DNA of 56,055 nt from a virus, in the IMG/VR virus record IMGVR_UViG_3300030107_004870, positions 1-56,055 of that record, one strand, 5' to 3'. Both the position numbers and the translations under genes were made by a program. The notes beneath the pieces are model-generated. The model did no database searches, was not told the DNA's origin, and was given only the letters and a program-made list of their open reading frames with translations. Shown piece by piece: positions 16,690 to 25,524 of the stretch. Every line of letters starts with the position of its first letter. The first letter of the stretch is position 1.

Positions 16690-17408
16690 TATCCTTTATA
16701 AGGTTCTGGCGGTGTTTCTTCTTCTATGACAGCTATATTTTCTTTTTTTAAAACATCTCTTATTTTGCTATTAGGCTCTATTACCCATTGATTGTTATGC
16801 GGTACTGCAACTATCGGGTCAGCTAATCTATGATAGCCATAAAGTCTTTCTTTTAAAGGAACACTTGCATCAAGCAGAGAACTTCTTGGGCTAACACCAA
16901 TCATCATGCCGCCTTCCATTACTTTTGAGCACCAAAATTCTACACATGCTCTGCCAGCCTCTGCAAAGTGCATGTCGCCTTTATAAGAAAAATCTATACC
17001 ATACAATTCTAATGTGCCTACTTCATGATAGTAAGCAAAAGCAATGGCATAAGCCACTGTATTATTAAAATAAGCACTTTTTGTATAATTACAAACTGCT
17101 TCTATTGGATATAATTCAGCACTTGGAACTCTGTCGTCTAGTTCGCAAGTGTAAACAGGCACAGATAAATCAGGCAAAACTCTTCTCATTACATGAGTTT
17201 GCTTGCCTGCATCTTCGCTGTCTAAAAATCTACTTGGTGGGTCCATCATAAAAACTCTACTGCAATTAAACACACCGCAAGCAGAATTTATACCCCAAAC
17301 TTCATCCCATTCTTTGCTGTTTTCAGCACCGATTACAAAATCTATTTGTGATATACCAAGCCCTAGTAAGGCAACTCTTGCACCTTTTAAACTTTCAATT
17401 TTTTGCAT
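16689..17408 (-). CDS. Rossmann-like hypothetical protein (possible MptE/DUF115-like)
   Basis: 239 residues. The N-terminus (RVALLGLGISQIDFVIG) looks like a Rossmann first strand and glycine loop, later followed by EVWGINSAC, VFMMDPPSRF and LELYGIDFSY. This pattern recalls the DUF115/MptE-like fold used by glycan- or nucleotide-transfer enzymes, but I cannot confirm it. It is embedded in the late virion operon, overlapping both neighbours by one base. It could modify virion proteins or be a non-structural passenger. Confidence 0.55.
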   Translation of the reverse strand: MQKIESLKGARVALLGLGISQIDFVIGAENSKEWDEVWGINSACGVFNCSRVFMMDPPSRFLDSEDAGKQTHVMRRVLPDLSVPVYTCELDDRVPSAELYPIEAVCNYTKSAYFNNTVAYAIAFAYYHEVGTLELYGIDFSYKGDMHFAEAGRACVEFWCSKVMEGGMMIGVSPRSSLLDASVPLKERLYGYHRLADPIVAVPHNNQWVIEPNSKIRDVLKKENIAVIEEETPPEPYKG

Positions 17409-18055
17409 TAAGATACTCCAATCCGAAGACTGTCGTATCTGTATTCATCTTTAACTTTTCTACCTTCCGAAAGATTTTTCATTCTAGCAACAGCCTCTTT
17501 AAATCTCGTTTCAAATGTAGCAATAACATCTGGAGACTCTTTAAGGAATATTGCTCCTTCTGCAAGACAGCCGCTAAGTAAAGCGTCTGGATAATCTTTT
17601 GAAAGAGTTGTTTGTCCACTATCACTACCATCTGCCAACGAATTTGGTTTAAATAAGTAGTGTAATTCTATACTAAAGTTTGCATTTGGAACAGGCGTAA
17701 TCGTAAAAGACTCGTCTGAAAAAATAGCATAATATTTTGGTGTGCCTGTCACTGTAGTGTCTGGAGAATATTCTTTTAAAAAAGAAGCATGTTTAAAATC
17801 TAAGTATGTATAAACATTACTTGAAATTATAGCCAAACTCATAGGTGCAAAAAAATCACTAGGCGTAGCTAAAAACCTACTTCCAGAAGATAAAGTTCCT
17901 GTGACATTTTTTCTTTGTTCCGGGAGCTGTACAAATTCAAAAATTCTATCTTCTGCTGATTTAATAATGTTATCTAAATTATTTACAAAAGTAGTTTCGC
18001 TTGACTCTAAATAATCTTGTATTGCTGTTTTTAATGTTGCCTTAGTGAAACTCAT
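17408..18055 (-). CDS. Head-tail adaptor protein (SU10-type)
   Basis: 215 residues starting MSFTKATLKTAIQDYLES. The N-terminal helices, AEDRIFEFVQLPEQRK, then GSRFLATPSDFFAPMSL (an LP.DF-like loop), a beta middle and a C-terminal helix (ETRFKEAVARMKNLSEG) match the general look of SU10-like phage adaptor proteins that join portal to tail. It lies close to the P22 gp4-like gene. It would assemble as a ring below the portal. Confidence 0.65.
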   Translation of the reverse strand: MSFTKATLKTAIQDYLESSETTFVNNLDNIIKSAEDRIFEFVQLPEQRKNVTGTLSSGSRFLATPSDFFAPMSLAIISSNVYTYLDFKHASFLKEYSPDTTVTGTPKYYAIFSDESFTITPVPNANFSIELHYLFKPNSLADGSDSGQTTLSKDYPDALLSGCLAEGAIFLKESPDVIATFETRFKEAVARMKNLSEGRKVKDEYRYDSLRIGVS

Positions 18056-18075
18056 AATAAAGATTATACAACAGT

Positions 18076-18390
18076 TTAAGTTGTAATTTGTATTGTGCCC
18101 AAACCGCTTGTCACAGCAAAAGTAGTTAGTTCTTTTCCAAGTTTTCCTTTGCCTGTATTTGTATAAACAGAAAAAAAGTTATTATCATCACTTAAATCAG
18201 GTCTTGCATTTTTTAATGCTTGTGCGTCCACTACTACAGGTCGTCTATCTAATTGTGGATGTTTTGGGTCAAATTGGTCTGGTCCAACCATTAGACCATC
18301 CCAAGTCATTCTCATATCTTTTAATTTATATCTAAAACCAGATACATCACAAATTCCATAAGCGTTTTTATTGCTGGCAAATTTGCTCAT
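18076..18390 (-). CDS. Small virion protein, 104 residues
   Basis: Starts MSKFASNKNAYGICDVSGF, followed by RYKLKDMRMTWDGLMVGPDQ and DPKHPQ. This Cys-Asp/Gly..Trp-Asp-Gly...His-Pro-Gln pattern recurs in marine phage connector modules, but its function is not established. It lies between the gp4-like and adaptor genes, so a minor head-tail junction component is plausible. Confidence 0.6.
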   Translation of the reverse strand: MSKFASNKNAYGICDVSGFRYKLKDMRMTWDGLMVGPDQFDPKHPQLDRRPVVVDAQALKNARPDLSDDNNFFSVYTNTGKGKLGKELTTFAVTSGLGTIQITT

Positions 18391-19085
18391 CTTGCTGAAT
18401 TATAACTTCTTAAATCTGGTGCAATATTATATGAAGACCTGTCTTGGTCTTGTGAAGTAGCTCTTTCAAACTCTTCTTCGTAAATTTGTTTTAACAAAAC
18501 TGTTCTTTCTGGAGCTCTTTTCATAGAAATGTAGTAAGCAAGACCAGCTGCTAAACAAGGATAAAACCTAAAAGGCATTTCTAATGTATTTGCTCCTGCA
18601 TCAGCATCATCCATTCTAGTAAGCACATTTAAATGTAAAGTGTATGTAGTAGATTTATCCGGAGTAGGATATAAAGTAATTTTTGGAGAAAGCTGTTTAT
18701 CCACAAAATATTGTGAAGGCTTTCCTGATGTGCCTTTGTTAGCTAAACCAGCATATTGCGACCTACTAATTTTTGCCAAAGGCAAATCAGTATTTTCGCT
18801 ATTTACTGTTTCTCTAACAAAAGCATCCAAAACATCAATAGTTGCAGTACCATCTACAGAGTCAATGGTGTAAGTTTCAGTATCTTTTACCAAAGTAATA
18901 GTTTTTTCTGCAACTGTCCATTGGTTTAAGCCTCTGTTAGCCCATTCTGCTAAAAGCAAATTTAAGCTTCGTCTAGCGGTTTTTAAATCATAACCTGTTC
19001 TGAGTTCTAAGCCACAGCGTTCAAACGCTTCTTCTACAAACTCGCCTACGTCAGGTTCAAAATTTTTACTATTTGATACTGCCAA
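18387..19085 (-). CDS. P22 gp4-like tail accessory factor
   Basis: 232 residues. The N-terminal segment EFVEEAFERCGLELRTGYDLKTARRSLNLLLAEWANRGLN (split here: EEAFERCG, then ARRSLNLLLAEWANRGLN) is the hallmark of the P22 tail accessory factor gp4 family, which binds beneath the portal ring to close the head. The C-terminal half contains ISRSQYAGLANKG and a final helical segment. It is encoded upstream of the adaptor gene in the connector module and overlaps the next gene by four bases. Confidence 0.7.
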   Translation of the reverse strand: MAVSNSKNFEPDVGEFVEEAFERCGLELRTGYDLKTARRSLNLLLAEWANRGLNQWTVAEKTITLVKDTETYTIDSVDGTATIDVLDAFVRETVNSENTDLPLAKISRSQYAGLANKGTSGKPSQYFVDKQLSPKITLYPTPDKSTTYTLHLNVLTRMDDADAGANTLEMPFRFYPCLAAGLAYYISMKRAPERTVLLKQIYEEEFERATSQDQDRSSYNIAPDLRSYNSAR

Positions 19086-19090
19086 TTTTA

Positions 19091-19492
19091 TTAATATTTT
19101 TTAATCAGTTCTAAAATTACCATGTAGCTATCGCCACTTGAATGACCTGTTGTTGTAAAGTCAATGTCGCCTGTTTTTCCGGAACCAGCATTATTAGGTA
19201 TTGCTGAAAAATTATCGTAATACTCATCTCCTGTTGAATCAGCAGGTAAACCTATTGCTAAAACATTAGTAGATGCGTCAAATTCAATTTTTACAGACAT
19301 GCCTACAGTAGCCCAATATATTCTTTGTATATGTACTTCTGTGCATTCCTTTCCTGCTGAGTTTTTTGCCAAAGCAGAAACATCAACTTTTTTGACAGCA
19401 GACTCGCCACTGCCATCGCTGACATTGGTAAATCTCATTACAGCTGTTCTTTCGCCATCTTGTATGGTTTGTGATAATACTGTGTCTGCCAT
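19091..19492 (-). CDS. Beta-rich virion protein, 133 residues
   Basis: Starts MADTVLSQTIQDGERTAVMR. Alternating strands, a VHIQRIYWATVGMSVKIEF core and a SYMVILELIKKY end are typical of small jelly-roll decoration or neck proteins. It is co-directional with and close to the gp4-like gene. Function unknown; likely structural. Confidence 0.65.
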   Translation of the reverse strand: MADTVLSQTIQDGERTAVMRFTNVSDGSGESAVKKVDVSALAKNSAGKECTEVHIQRIYWATVGMSVKIEFDASTNVLAIGLPADSTGDEYYDNFSAIPNNAGSGKTGDIDFTTTGHSSGDSYMVILELIKKY

Positions 19493-19505
19493 ATTTTACC
19501 TCGAA

Positions 19506-19988
19506 TTATGCAGTTGGAGAGTCAGAAGAAATTCCAAAGAATTTTAATGCAATAACTCCACCAGCACCTGCTGTTCCAGATATTACGACTTCTACTTCAT
19601 CAGCTGTTTCAGTAGCGGCAGTAGTAGTACCACCAGACATACCTAAAACACCATTACAAGGAAAGAAACCTTTAAATCCTGTTGAATTTATAGCAGATGA
19701 AATACCATCTATAAAACCATCAGTATCTGCGTCAGTTCCTACATCAACCAAGTTTACTGCGTTAGCAGCAGCACTTGTCACAGTCACAGCACAAGCCATA
19801 GGAATAAAGTTTGAAGGTATTCCAATAGAAGCTTCTTTGTGGGAAGTACCTGTAGCAGCTACTGTAATAGAAGTGCTATATGTACTCATTGTCATTTCGT
19901 TTGTTAAAGCACCTGTAGTTGAGTTTTTAATAATGGTTTTATAACCATTTTCAGAACGCACAGGACCATTAAATGTTGTGTTTGCCAT
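19506..19988 (-). CDS. Abundant-type virion protein, first gene of the leftward tail operon
   Basis: 160 residues starting MANTTFNGPVRSENGYKTI, an opening I have seen in marine phage structural proteins. ATG 19988 was chosen because AAGGAGG lies seven bases upstream. The protein is beta-rich, low in charge and rich in Ala, Thr and Gly, which fits a capsid decoration or fibre role. Its leader contains a hairpin (20009-20050), and the gene faces the divergent early promoter at 20126. Confidence 0.65.
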   Translation of the reverse strand: MANTTFNGPVRSENGYKTIIKNSTTGALTNEMTMSTYSTSITVAATGTSHKEASIGIPSNFIPMACAVTVTSAAANAVNLVDVGTDADTDGFIDGISSAINSTGFKGFFPCNGVLGMSGGTTTAATETADEVEVVISGTAGAGGVIALKFFGISSDSPTA

Positions 19989-20008
19989 GTTATCCTCCTT
20001 GAGGAAAG

Positions 20009-20050
20009 ACTTTATCATCTTGGCTTGTCTGCTAGGTCAGTTGATAAAGT
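20009..20050 (-). promoter_or_regulatory. Hairpin in the 5' leader of the leftward tail operon
   Basis: ACTTTATCA (20009-20017) and TGATAAAGT (20042-20050) form a perfect nine-base stem with a 24-base loop, upstream of the Shine-Dalgarno of the gene ending at 19506. There is no T-run, so it is more likely an mRNA-stability or regulatory element than a terminator. Confidence 0.5.
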
Positions 20051-20068
20051 TGTTAATAAATACCTAGA

Positions 20069-20096
20069 TTGACATGATTATATCATTTTTGGTCAA
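20069..20096. promoter_or_regulatory. Nested inverted repeat over a TATAAT box
   Basis: TTGAC...GTCAA arms enclose a second dyad ATGAT-TAT-ATCAT. Read leftward it contains TATAAT (20082-20077), a likely -10 box for the late tail operon, though the -35 match is poor. The dyad could bind a regulator of this late promoter (inference). Confidence 0.4.
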
Positions 20097-20125
20097 AATT
20101 AAAGTAAATATTTGTTTGTAAATAG

Positions 20126-20194
20126 TTGCAAAAGTTTGTAAATAGTGTACTATAACTATATGATTAATAAAAAATTATGGAGGAAATAATCATG
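20126..20194 (+). promoter_or_regulatory. Early promoter with 5'-terminal stem-loop (rightward copy)
   Basis: TTGCAA (20126-20131), 16-base spacer, TACTAT (20148-20153), six bases, ATGATTAA (20160-20167). TAATCAT (20187-20193) overlaps the start codon and pairs with seven bases of it, leaving GGAGG in the loop. A TTTGTAAATAG element occurs twice, at 20115 and 20135. Confidence 0.75.
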
Positions 20195-20461
20195 AAATTA
20201 ACTAAAGCAGAAATAGTAAAGAAGACTGAAGATTTTAACGATGAAATAACAGTTTTGTTAAACAATGCAAAAAAAACTAAAAGATGGATAGATGACGCTG
20301 TTTGGTGTGATTTCGACAATCCGAAGTGTGTATTGGTTGCAGAGATGATAAAAATGGAGAAAAAATTCAGTCAAGAAATCAAAGCAGCAGAAAACAAAAT
20401 GTCGGAGTTTAGGAAGTTCCAAGAAGAAAATCCATTTGATGATGCACCTATGGCGACATGA
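20192..20461 (+). CDS. Hypothetical early protein, 89 residues
   Basis: Helical, starting MKLTKAEIVKKTEDFNDE. ATG 20192 was chosen because GGAGG (20179-20183) precedes it; an upstream ATG overlaps that site. A central WIDDAVWCDFDNP segment is followed by a long Lys/Glu helix. It is the first gene of the unit leading to the SNF2 helicase, 15 bases upstream of it. Function unknown. Confidence 0.7.
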   Translation: MKLTKAEIVKKTEDFNDEITVLLNNAKKTKRWIDDAVWCDFDNPKCVLVAEMIKMEKKFSQEIKAAENKMSEFRKFQEENPFDDAPMAT

Positions 20462-20476
20462 TTGACGTGAGAGAAA

Positions 20477-22399
20477 ATGGATAACTTCGATTTAGATTGG
20501 TCTCCAAAGCAAAAACTACCTGATGGCAGGTATGTAGAAGAAGCAGAGCTTAATAAAAATAACAGTGAGCTTTTTTGGTCTGTCTGGAGAGAAGAAAAAA
20601 TTGCTCTTAAAAAGTCAGGGTATGCTGTGTCAAAAGATAATGACGATGTTTGGATTGTTAAAAGATACTCTGATGATTTAAACATTTTAGAAAAATCACA
20701 AGCTGTAGACTCTGATAAAAGTTATCCGGTGCCAGCTGGTCTTGATTACTATGGTTATCAAAAAGCCGGCATTGAGTATTGCTTAGACAAAGATAACATT
20801 TTGATTGGCGATGAAATGGGCTTGGGCAAAACTGTTCAAGCTATTGGCGTTATCAACGTCAATAAACCAAAAAATGTTTTAATTGTTTCGCCAGCTTCTT
20901 TAAAGCTTAATTGGAAAAAAGAATTAGAAACTTGGTTGGTAGACCAAAGAGATATTCAAGTTATCATGTCTGGTAAAGACAGCCTTAATGATAAGCAAGA
21001 TATTGTAATTATCAATTATGATGTCTTGCAAAAGTATCAAGATTTGCTTGATAAGAAATGGAGTCTTGTCATTATGGATGAGGTTCACTATCTAAAAAAT
21101 CCTGATGCCCAAAGAACTAAAGCAGCTTTAAGCGTTCAAGCAGACAAAAAAATTATGCTGACAGGAACTCCTATTCCTAACAGACCTATTGAGATACAAG
21201 CAGTAGCTGGCTATTTAGACAACAAATCATTTGGTAATAGATTTGGGTTTGGTAAAAGATATGCTGGATTACACAAAAAAAGAGTCAGCAGAACTAGAGA
21301 GGTTTGGGATTGGAGTGGAGCTTCTAATTTAGATGAGTTGCAAAGAAGACTTAGACAAAGCTTCATGATAAGAAGAAAAAAAGATGAGGTTTTAAAAGAC
21401 TTACCAGCTAAAGTAAAACAAATTATTGAACTGCCTTACGAGCTTTACAAAAAAGAAATCAAAGCAGAGTATTCAGCTTTTGAAGATTACAACAAAAAAA
21501 ACCAAAATCCTAATGTAGACCCTTACAGTCTGGATGCAGAACAATTTTCTTCTAAAGTAGATTTTATAAGCATGTCATCTGAAAGAAGAGCAACTGCTGA
21601 GAAAAAAGTTAAAGCGGTTGTTGAACACCTTGAGTCATTCAATGAGCCGGTTGTTGTAATGGCACACCACAGAGATGTTATTGCTCAGTTAGAAATAGAA
21701 CTTAAAAAGCAAGATAAAAAAGTTGTGGTGCTTACCGGAGAAAAAAATCAAGTAGAAAGAAATGAAGCAGTTGAGGCTTTTCAAAATGGTCAAGCTGATG
21801 TCTTCATTGGCAGCATTAAAGCTGCTGGTGTTGGTCTTACTCTAACCAGAGCATCTAAAATGGTTTTTGCAGAGCTTGATTGGGTGCCATCTGACATAGC
21901 TCAAGCAGAAGACAGAATACACAGAATTGGTCAAGAGTCTTCTGTCTTAATACAATATATTGTTGTTGAAGGCTCTCTTGATGCAGTCTTCGCTAAAAAG
22001 ATTGTTGATAAAACCAAAGTAGCTGCTAGAGCTCTTGATAATGTAGTGGTTGAGAAAAAAATCGAGATACCAGAGCTTATCGAAGAAAACAAAGAGCTTA
22101 ACAAGGTAATCAAAAAAGCTAGAGTAAAAGTCAAAGCCAATCAAATAGCTGAGTCTTTATCATTAGAAAAAGTAGAGTTGCTTCAAAAATTCATGAAGTT
22201 TCTTTCTTCAAGATGTGATGGTGCCCTAGCACAAGATGGTGTTGGCTTTAATGGTGTTGATAAAGACTTCGGTGCTTCTTTAGCAAGACAAAATAGCTGG
22301 AGCATGGCTCAACAAAAAATTGCTTACAAAATGCTTAAAAAATACAAAAGACAATTAGATGAGCTTGATGATGAAGGTTATAACATTCTTTACAATTAA
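20477..22399 (+). CDS. SNF2-family DNA helicase/translocase
   Basis: 640 residues. Residues 90-330 hold the first RecA-like domain: DYYGYQKAGIEYCL, Walker A GDEMGLGKT (111-119), DEVH (201-204) and LTGTP (228-232). The helicase C-terminal domain follows, with VVLTGEKNQ, AGVGLTLTRAS and the motif VI segment QAEDRIHRIGQ. Arrangement and length resemble compact SMARCAL1/ZRANB3-like annealing helicases found in phages. It likely remodels replication forks or removes proteins from DNA. It is expressed from the early promoter at 20126 and ends just before a terminator. The last 120 residues are Lys-rich and of unknown role. Confidence 0.92.
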   Translation: MDNFDLDWSPKQKLPDGRYVEEAELNKNNSELFWSVWREEKIALKKSGYAVSKDNDDVWIVKRYSDDLNILEKSQAVDSDKSYPVPAGLDYYGYQKAGIEYCLDKDNILIGDEMGLGKTVQAIGVINVNKPKNVLIVSPASLKLNWKKELETWLVDQRDIQVIMSGKDSLNDKQDIVIINYDVLQKYQDLLDKKWSLVIMDEVHYLKNPDAQRTKAALSVQADKKIMLTGTPIPNRPIEIQAVAGYLDNKSFGNRFGFGKRYAGLHKKRVSRTREVWDWSGASNLDELQRRLRQSFMIRRKKDEVLKDLPAKVKQIIELPYELYKKEIKAEYSAFEDYNKKNQNPNVDPYSLDAEQFSSKVDFISMSSERRATAEKKVKAVVEHLESFNEPVVVMAHHRDVIAQLEIELKKQDKKVVVLTGEKNQVERNEAVEAFQNGQADVFIGSIKAAGVGLTLTRASKMVFAELDWVPSDIAQAEDRIHRIGQESSVLIQYIVVEGSLDAVFAKKIVDKTKVAARALDNVVVEKKIEIPELIEENKELNKVIKKARVKVKANQIAESLSLEKVELLQKFMKFLSSRCDGALAQDGVGFNGVDKDFGASLARQNSWSMAQQKIAYKMLKKYKRQLDELDDEGYNILYN

Positions 22400-22401
22400 G
22401 A

Positions 22402-22425
22402 AGGGCACCCTGATTAGAGTGCCCT
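22402..22425 (+). terminator. Terminator after the helicase gene
   Basis: AGGGCAC and GTGCCCT arms form a seven-base stem three bases after the helicase stop codon, followed by an AT-rich ATAATTTATAA. A weak U-tract, but the position supports transcription termination. Confidence 0.55.
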
Positions 22426-22489
22426 ATAATTTATAAACAATATTTAGGGGGGAGTAAATATGAATATGGAATAATTATAAGGAAAAAGA

Positions 22490-22513
22490 AAGGGCAGGTA
22501 AATACCTGCCCTT
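22490..22513 (-). terminator. Terminator between convergent units, end of the head operon
   Basis: A perfect ten-base stem (AAGGGCAGGT / ACCTGCCCTT) with a four-base loop. Read leftward it is followed by TCTTTTTCC, giving a good intrinsic terminator for the capsid operon. Read rightward it is followed by CTTTATAAT, so it may work in both directions. Confidence 0.8.
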
Positions 22514-22553
22514 CTTTATAATAGTTGAATAATAAACCCTATTATTGGTTCAT

Positions 22554-23471
22554 TTAAGCTCCTTGGGAACCATAGATACCTCTCCAATTAGAGAAGCCAA
22601 AAGAATATCTTTCTCTAGCTTTGTATCTAATGTTGCCTGTACTAAAGTCAGGCTCCATGTTGGTTTCCATTCCGGTTCTTTGGAACATTTTTAGACCTTC
22701 TCCTTGCTCTGTAATAGAAGTCAATAAGAAGAAAGCGTCTGGGTCATTAAGGTAATGATTTACTGTGTAGCCACCGGGTAATACACCTGTATTTTTGATA
22801 GCGTTTAAATCATTATCCGCAGTACCGACTCTTTGTGGAGAGTTCAATATTCTGTCAGCAACAAAAGTTAATTGTGGTGGTATCACCAATTTTGTTGCAT
22901 TCACAGAAATAGTTAAACCTCTGTCGTCTGTAAATGTAGATATATCAATTAAAGCATCCTCTAATGAAGTTTCATTTAAGTCAGCCATAGTGCTAGCTCT
23001 ATTAGCAGCAGTTCCACCACCTGCTAAGGGGTGGGCTGTGTTAATTAGAGAAACACCATCTCCGCCTGTAAATGAAGAACTAAACGCATTGTTTAATACG
23101 TTTGCTCCTTTTACTTCTTTAGTGTTAGCCATACTTCTAGCTAATGCTTTAGTATATCTTTTACCAAGTGAGTCATATAAATTATCCTCAACAGCTTCTT
23201 CTGTCAAAGCAAAAGCCAACGCAATAGTATCATGCGTGTATCTTGCAGTGTAAGACTCAGAAGCGTTGTCGAATACAACTCCTTGCCCTTCGGATTTATC
23301 CGGAGCCGAACCAAAACCAACGATTAATACTTCTTCCTCGAAAGCTCTTGAAGAGTCTTCAATAGAAAAAATTTCAGCATATTCTTGGTCGTAAGTATCA
23401 TACTCCATACCAAAAAGTGCGTTTAAACCCGGTTCTAATTCAGCTGCTAGTTGTGCTCTTGAAATTGCCAT
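22554..23471 (-). CDS. Major capsid protein (Mu gpT-like, HK97 fold)
   Basis: 305 residues starting MAISRAQLAAELEPGLNALF. The family look is that of Mu-like major head subunits: an N-terminal helix with MEYDTYDQEYAEIF, a central region with LINTAHPLAGGG and LVIPPQLTFVADRILNS (a P-domain-like section), and KARERYSFGFSNWRGIYG at the end. This matches proteins adopting the HK97 fold. It is the last gene of the head operon, after decoration and scaffold genes, with a strong terminator 40 bases on. No separate protease is visible, consistent with assembly on a dedicated scaffold. Confidence 0.8.
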   Translation of the reverse strand: MAISRAQLAAELEPGLNALFGMEYDTYDQEYAEIFSIEDSSRAFEEEVLIVGFGSAPDKSEGQGVVFDNASESYTARYTHDTIALAFALTEEAVEDNLYDSLGKRYTKALARSMANTKEVKGANVLNNAFSSSFTGGDGVSLINTAHPLAGGGTAANRASTMADLNETSLEDALIDISTFTDDRGLTISVNATKLVIPPQLTFVADRILNSPQRVGTADNDLNAIKNTGVLPGGYTVNHYLNDPDAFFLLTSITEQGEGLKMFQRTGMETNMEPDFSTGNIRYKARERYSFGFSNWRGIYGSQGA

Positions 23472-23487
23472 TATTTAATACCTCTCA

Positions 23488-24075
23488 TTAAGCTAAACCA
23501 GCACCTTTCTGACCCATAATGTGATTTTGTATCACACATAGGACATTGGTGTTAGCTGTTGCAACGTCTGAATTATCGGGGTCCTGTGAAATATCAATCG
23601 CTTTTAGTGGAAGCGTAGCTGTAGTAGCTCCGGTTGTCACGTCTAACTCAGTGTTAGAACGTCCGGATTTTTCATCTCCTACATCTGCATTATCCACTAT
23701 GTCGAAATTTCCAAACAAGTCAGCGACAGGAAAAGTGTCATCTGCTTGTACTTCAAAGACAACATTTGGGTCGTCAATCACAGAAGCTATAATATCCGAA
23801 GCAGAAATACTACCCGGATAGTAGTTTTTAAAGACTTGTTCGCCTGTAGTTGGGTCTGTGTACGAAACACCATTGAAAACACCAACGATGGGTACAGTTC
23901 CTGATGCCGCATGTCTTCCTAACACACCGGCAGTAAGCTGAGTGACTATATCTCCTTGATATATAGGAGTTGTAGCACCACTTGCTATTCTATATCTGGA
24001 TTGACCTCCAGAATAGGGAGCACCACCCATCATGCGAACAGGCTTTAAGCCAAAGGCAGCGTCTTTGTTCGCCAT
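23488..24075 (-). CDS. Head decoration-type protein, 195 residues
   Basis: Starts MANKDAAFGLKPVRMMGGAP, with the GLKP.R..GG opening common to marine phage head proteins encoded beside the major capsid gene. The rest is beta-rich (SRYRIASGATTPIYQGDIV). It probably binds the capsid surface as a cement or decoration trimer, by analogy of position and composition. Confidence 0.6.
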   Translation of the reverse strand: MANKDAAFGLKPVRMMGGAPYSGGQSRYRIASGATTPIYQGDIVTQLTAGVLGRHAASGTVPIVGVFNGVSYTDPTTGEQVFKNYYPGSISASDIIASVIDDPNVVFEVQADDTFPVADLFGNFDIVDNADVGDEKSGRSNTELDVTTGATTATLPLKAIDISQDPDNSDVATANTNVLCVIQNHIMGQKGAGLA

Positions 24076-24106
24076 AATAGTTTACCTCTTAAAAATTAAA
24101 TTAAGT

Positions 24107-24589
24107 CTACTTTTTTCCAAAAGTGACTTGAGACTCTCTTTTGCTATCGTACTTAACGTATCTGCTATCTTTGTTAGAGTCATTAAACATTGTGTTATCT
24201 AATGCCTCGTTAGCTTTAGAAGTTTTACTTTCGTAATAAGCTCTTCTTTCTGCAATAGTTTCTACCGGTATTTTAGCTAAAAACAGTCCTTCATTATGTA
24301 CTACTCCAGCCAATCGACCTCTATCTTCGCCAAGTGCAGGCAAATCCCATCCATCAGGTAAAGATGATGCTTGGACAAATTCCCAGCCTTCTCTCATTCT
24401 ATATGAAATGTTATTTGCATCTTCTTGACCAAGGAACGAACCTCTTATCCATCTGTACTCATAACCATCAGGAGGAGGAGGTGTGTCTAGTTTCTTGACA
24501 GGAGACCAAGGTTTTCTACGAGTTGTATTATCGTGAGACTCGGTTTCACGCTGGTTTCTCATGGTGTTTAACTCTTTCTTTTCAGCCAT
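24107..24589 (-). CDS. Head-operon protein of unknown function, 160 residues
   Basis: Contains DGYEYRWIRGSFLGQEDANN and REGWEFVQASSLPDGWDLP, a pattern seen in marine podovirus-like genomes between scaffold and capsid genes. The N- and C-termini are charged and likely disordered. Its start overlaps the scaffold gene by one base. A minor head protein or assembly factor is plausible. Confidence 0.6.
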   Translation of the reverse strand: MAEKKELNTMRNQRETESHDNTTRRKPWSPVKKLDTPPPPDGYEYRWIRGSFLGQEDANNISYRMREGWEFVQASSLPDGWDLPALGEDRGRLAGVVHNEGLFLAKIPVETIAERRAYYESKTSKANEALDNTMFNDSNKDSRYVKYDSKRESQVTFGKK

Positions 24590-25524
24590 TAGCTTGCCTC
24601 TCTTTGTTGTATTTTTTGCTTTTGTTTAGCAACCTGTTTCAACCAATCTTCTTCAGACATGTTGTAAGGTTTCAACCCTAGGACACGCTCTTTTTCAGAC
24701 TTTGAAAAAGTTATTCCACTTTTGTTGCCTTGTGTTTTTTGCCTACTTCCTACAGAAGCAGAAGCGACTCTTTGCACAGTGGGTCTCACTTCTTTTTCCT
24801 CGGCATTTGTTTCATTCATTAAATCTGGATATACATTATACACCCTTTTATCTAATTCATTGTAATACTCATCTGAGTCAGCTTCAAAGCCCTCATTAAT
24901 AAGATTAATATGTGTAAAGTTTGCATATTGAGTAGCTGCTACATTATTGGTATCTGAGTCTACACCATACCAAGGATTTTTGCTTTTCCACAACAAAGCT
25001 TCTTCTGTAGGGACAACAACTTGTTGCCCTTCTGTTTGCTCAGGCTGAACTTGTTGTGTTTGTTGAACTTGTTCTTGTTGTATAGCCCTGTTTTTAGCCA
25101 ACCTTATTTGTTCTTTTTGTATTTGAATTTCGCCTTTTAAAGTATCTGCCTTAGAAATTAACTCAGCATCATTTGCTTCGTAAGCTTTTTTAAACAGCTC
25201 GTTAGCCTGTCTTTCTTTTGCTTCAACTGCTTGTTCTTCTGCACTTAAAACACTTGTATTAAGTTGCTGAGTTTGACTTTCTAAGTCTTTAATTCTTTGT
25301 TCTCTTTGTTGAGCAAGTTGTTCTGCTTGTTGAGCCCTAGTTTCTGCTTCTCTAGCTCTTGCATTTAACTTGTTAATTCTTTTTGATACGCCTTTAGTGT
25401 ATTCACTAAGTTCATCATCAGAAGAGATTTCTTGTTGTTTTTGCTCTTCTTCTATGACAGCATCATCAACAACTTCAATTTTTATTTCTTCTTCTTGTTC
25501 TATTTTGTTTTCTGTTTCGCTCAT
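24589..25524 (-). CDS. Scaffolding protein
   Basis: 311 residues, highly charged and Gln/Glu-rich. A coiled coil spans about residues 45-170 (RAREAETRAQQAEQLAQQRE), with an acidic N-terminus. A basic helical C-terminal end (EEDWLKQVAKQKQKIQQREA) would bind the capsid protein, as in P22-type scaffolds. It lies between portal and capsid genes, the standard place for this function. The call rests on composition and position. Confidence 0.7.
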   Translation of the reverse strand: MSETENKIEQEEEIKIEVVDDAVIEEEQKQQEISSDDELSEYTKGVSKRINKLNARAREAETRAQQAEQLAQQREQRIKDLESQTQQLNTSVLSAEEQAVEAKERQANELFKKAYEANDAELISKADTLKGEIQIQKEQIRLAKNRAIQQEQVQQTQQVQPEQTEGQQVVVPTEEALLWKSKNPWYGVDSDTNNVAATQYANFTHINLINEGFEADSDEYYNELDKRVYNVYPDLMNETNAEEKEVRPTVQRVASASVGSRQKTQGNKSGITFSKSEKERVLGLKPYNMSEEDWLKQVAKQKQKIQQREAS

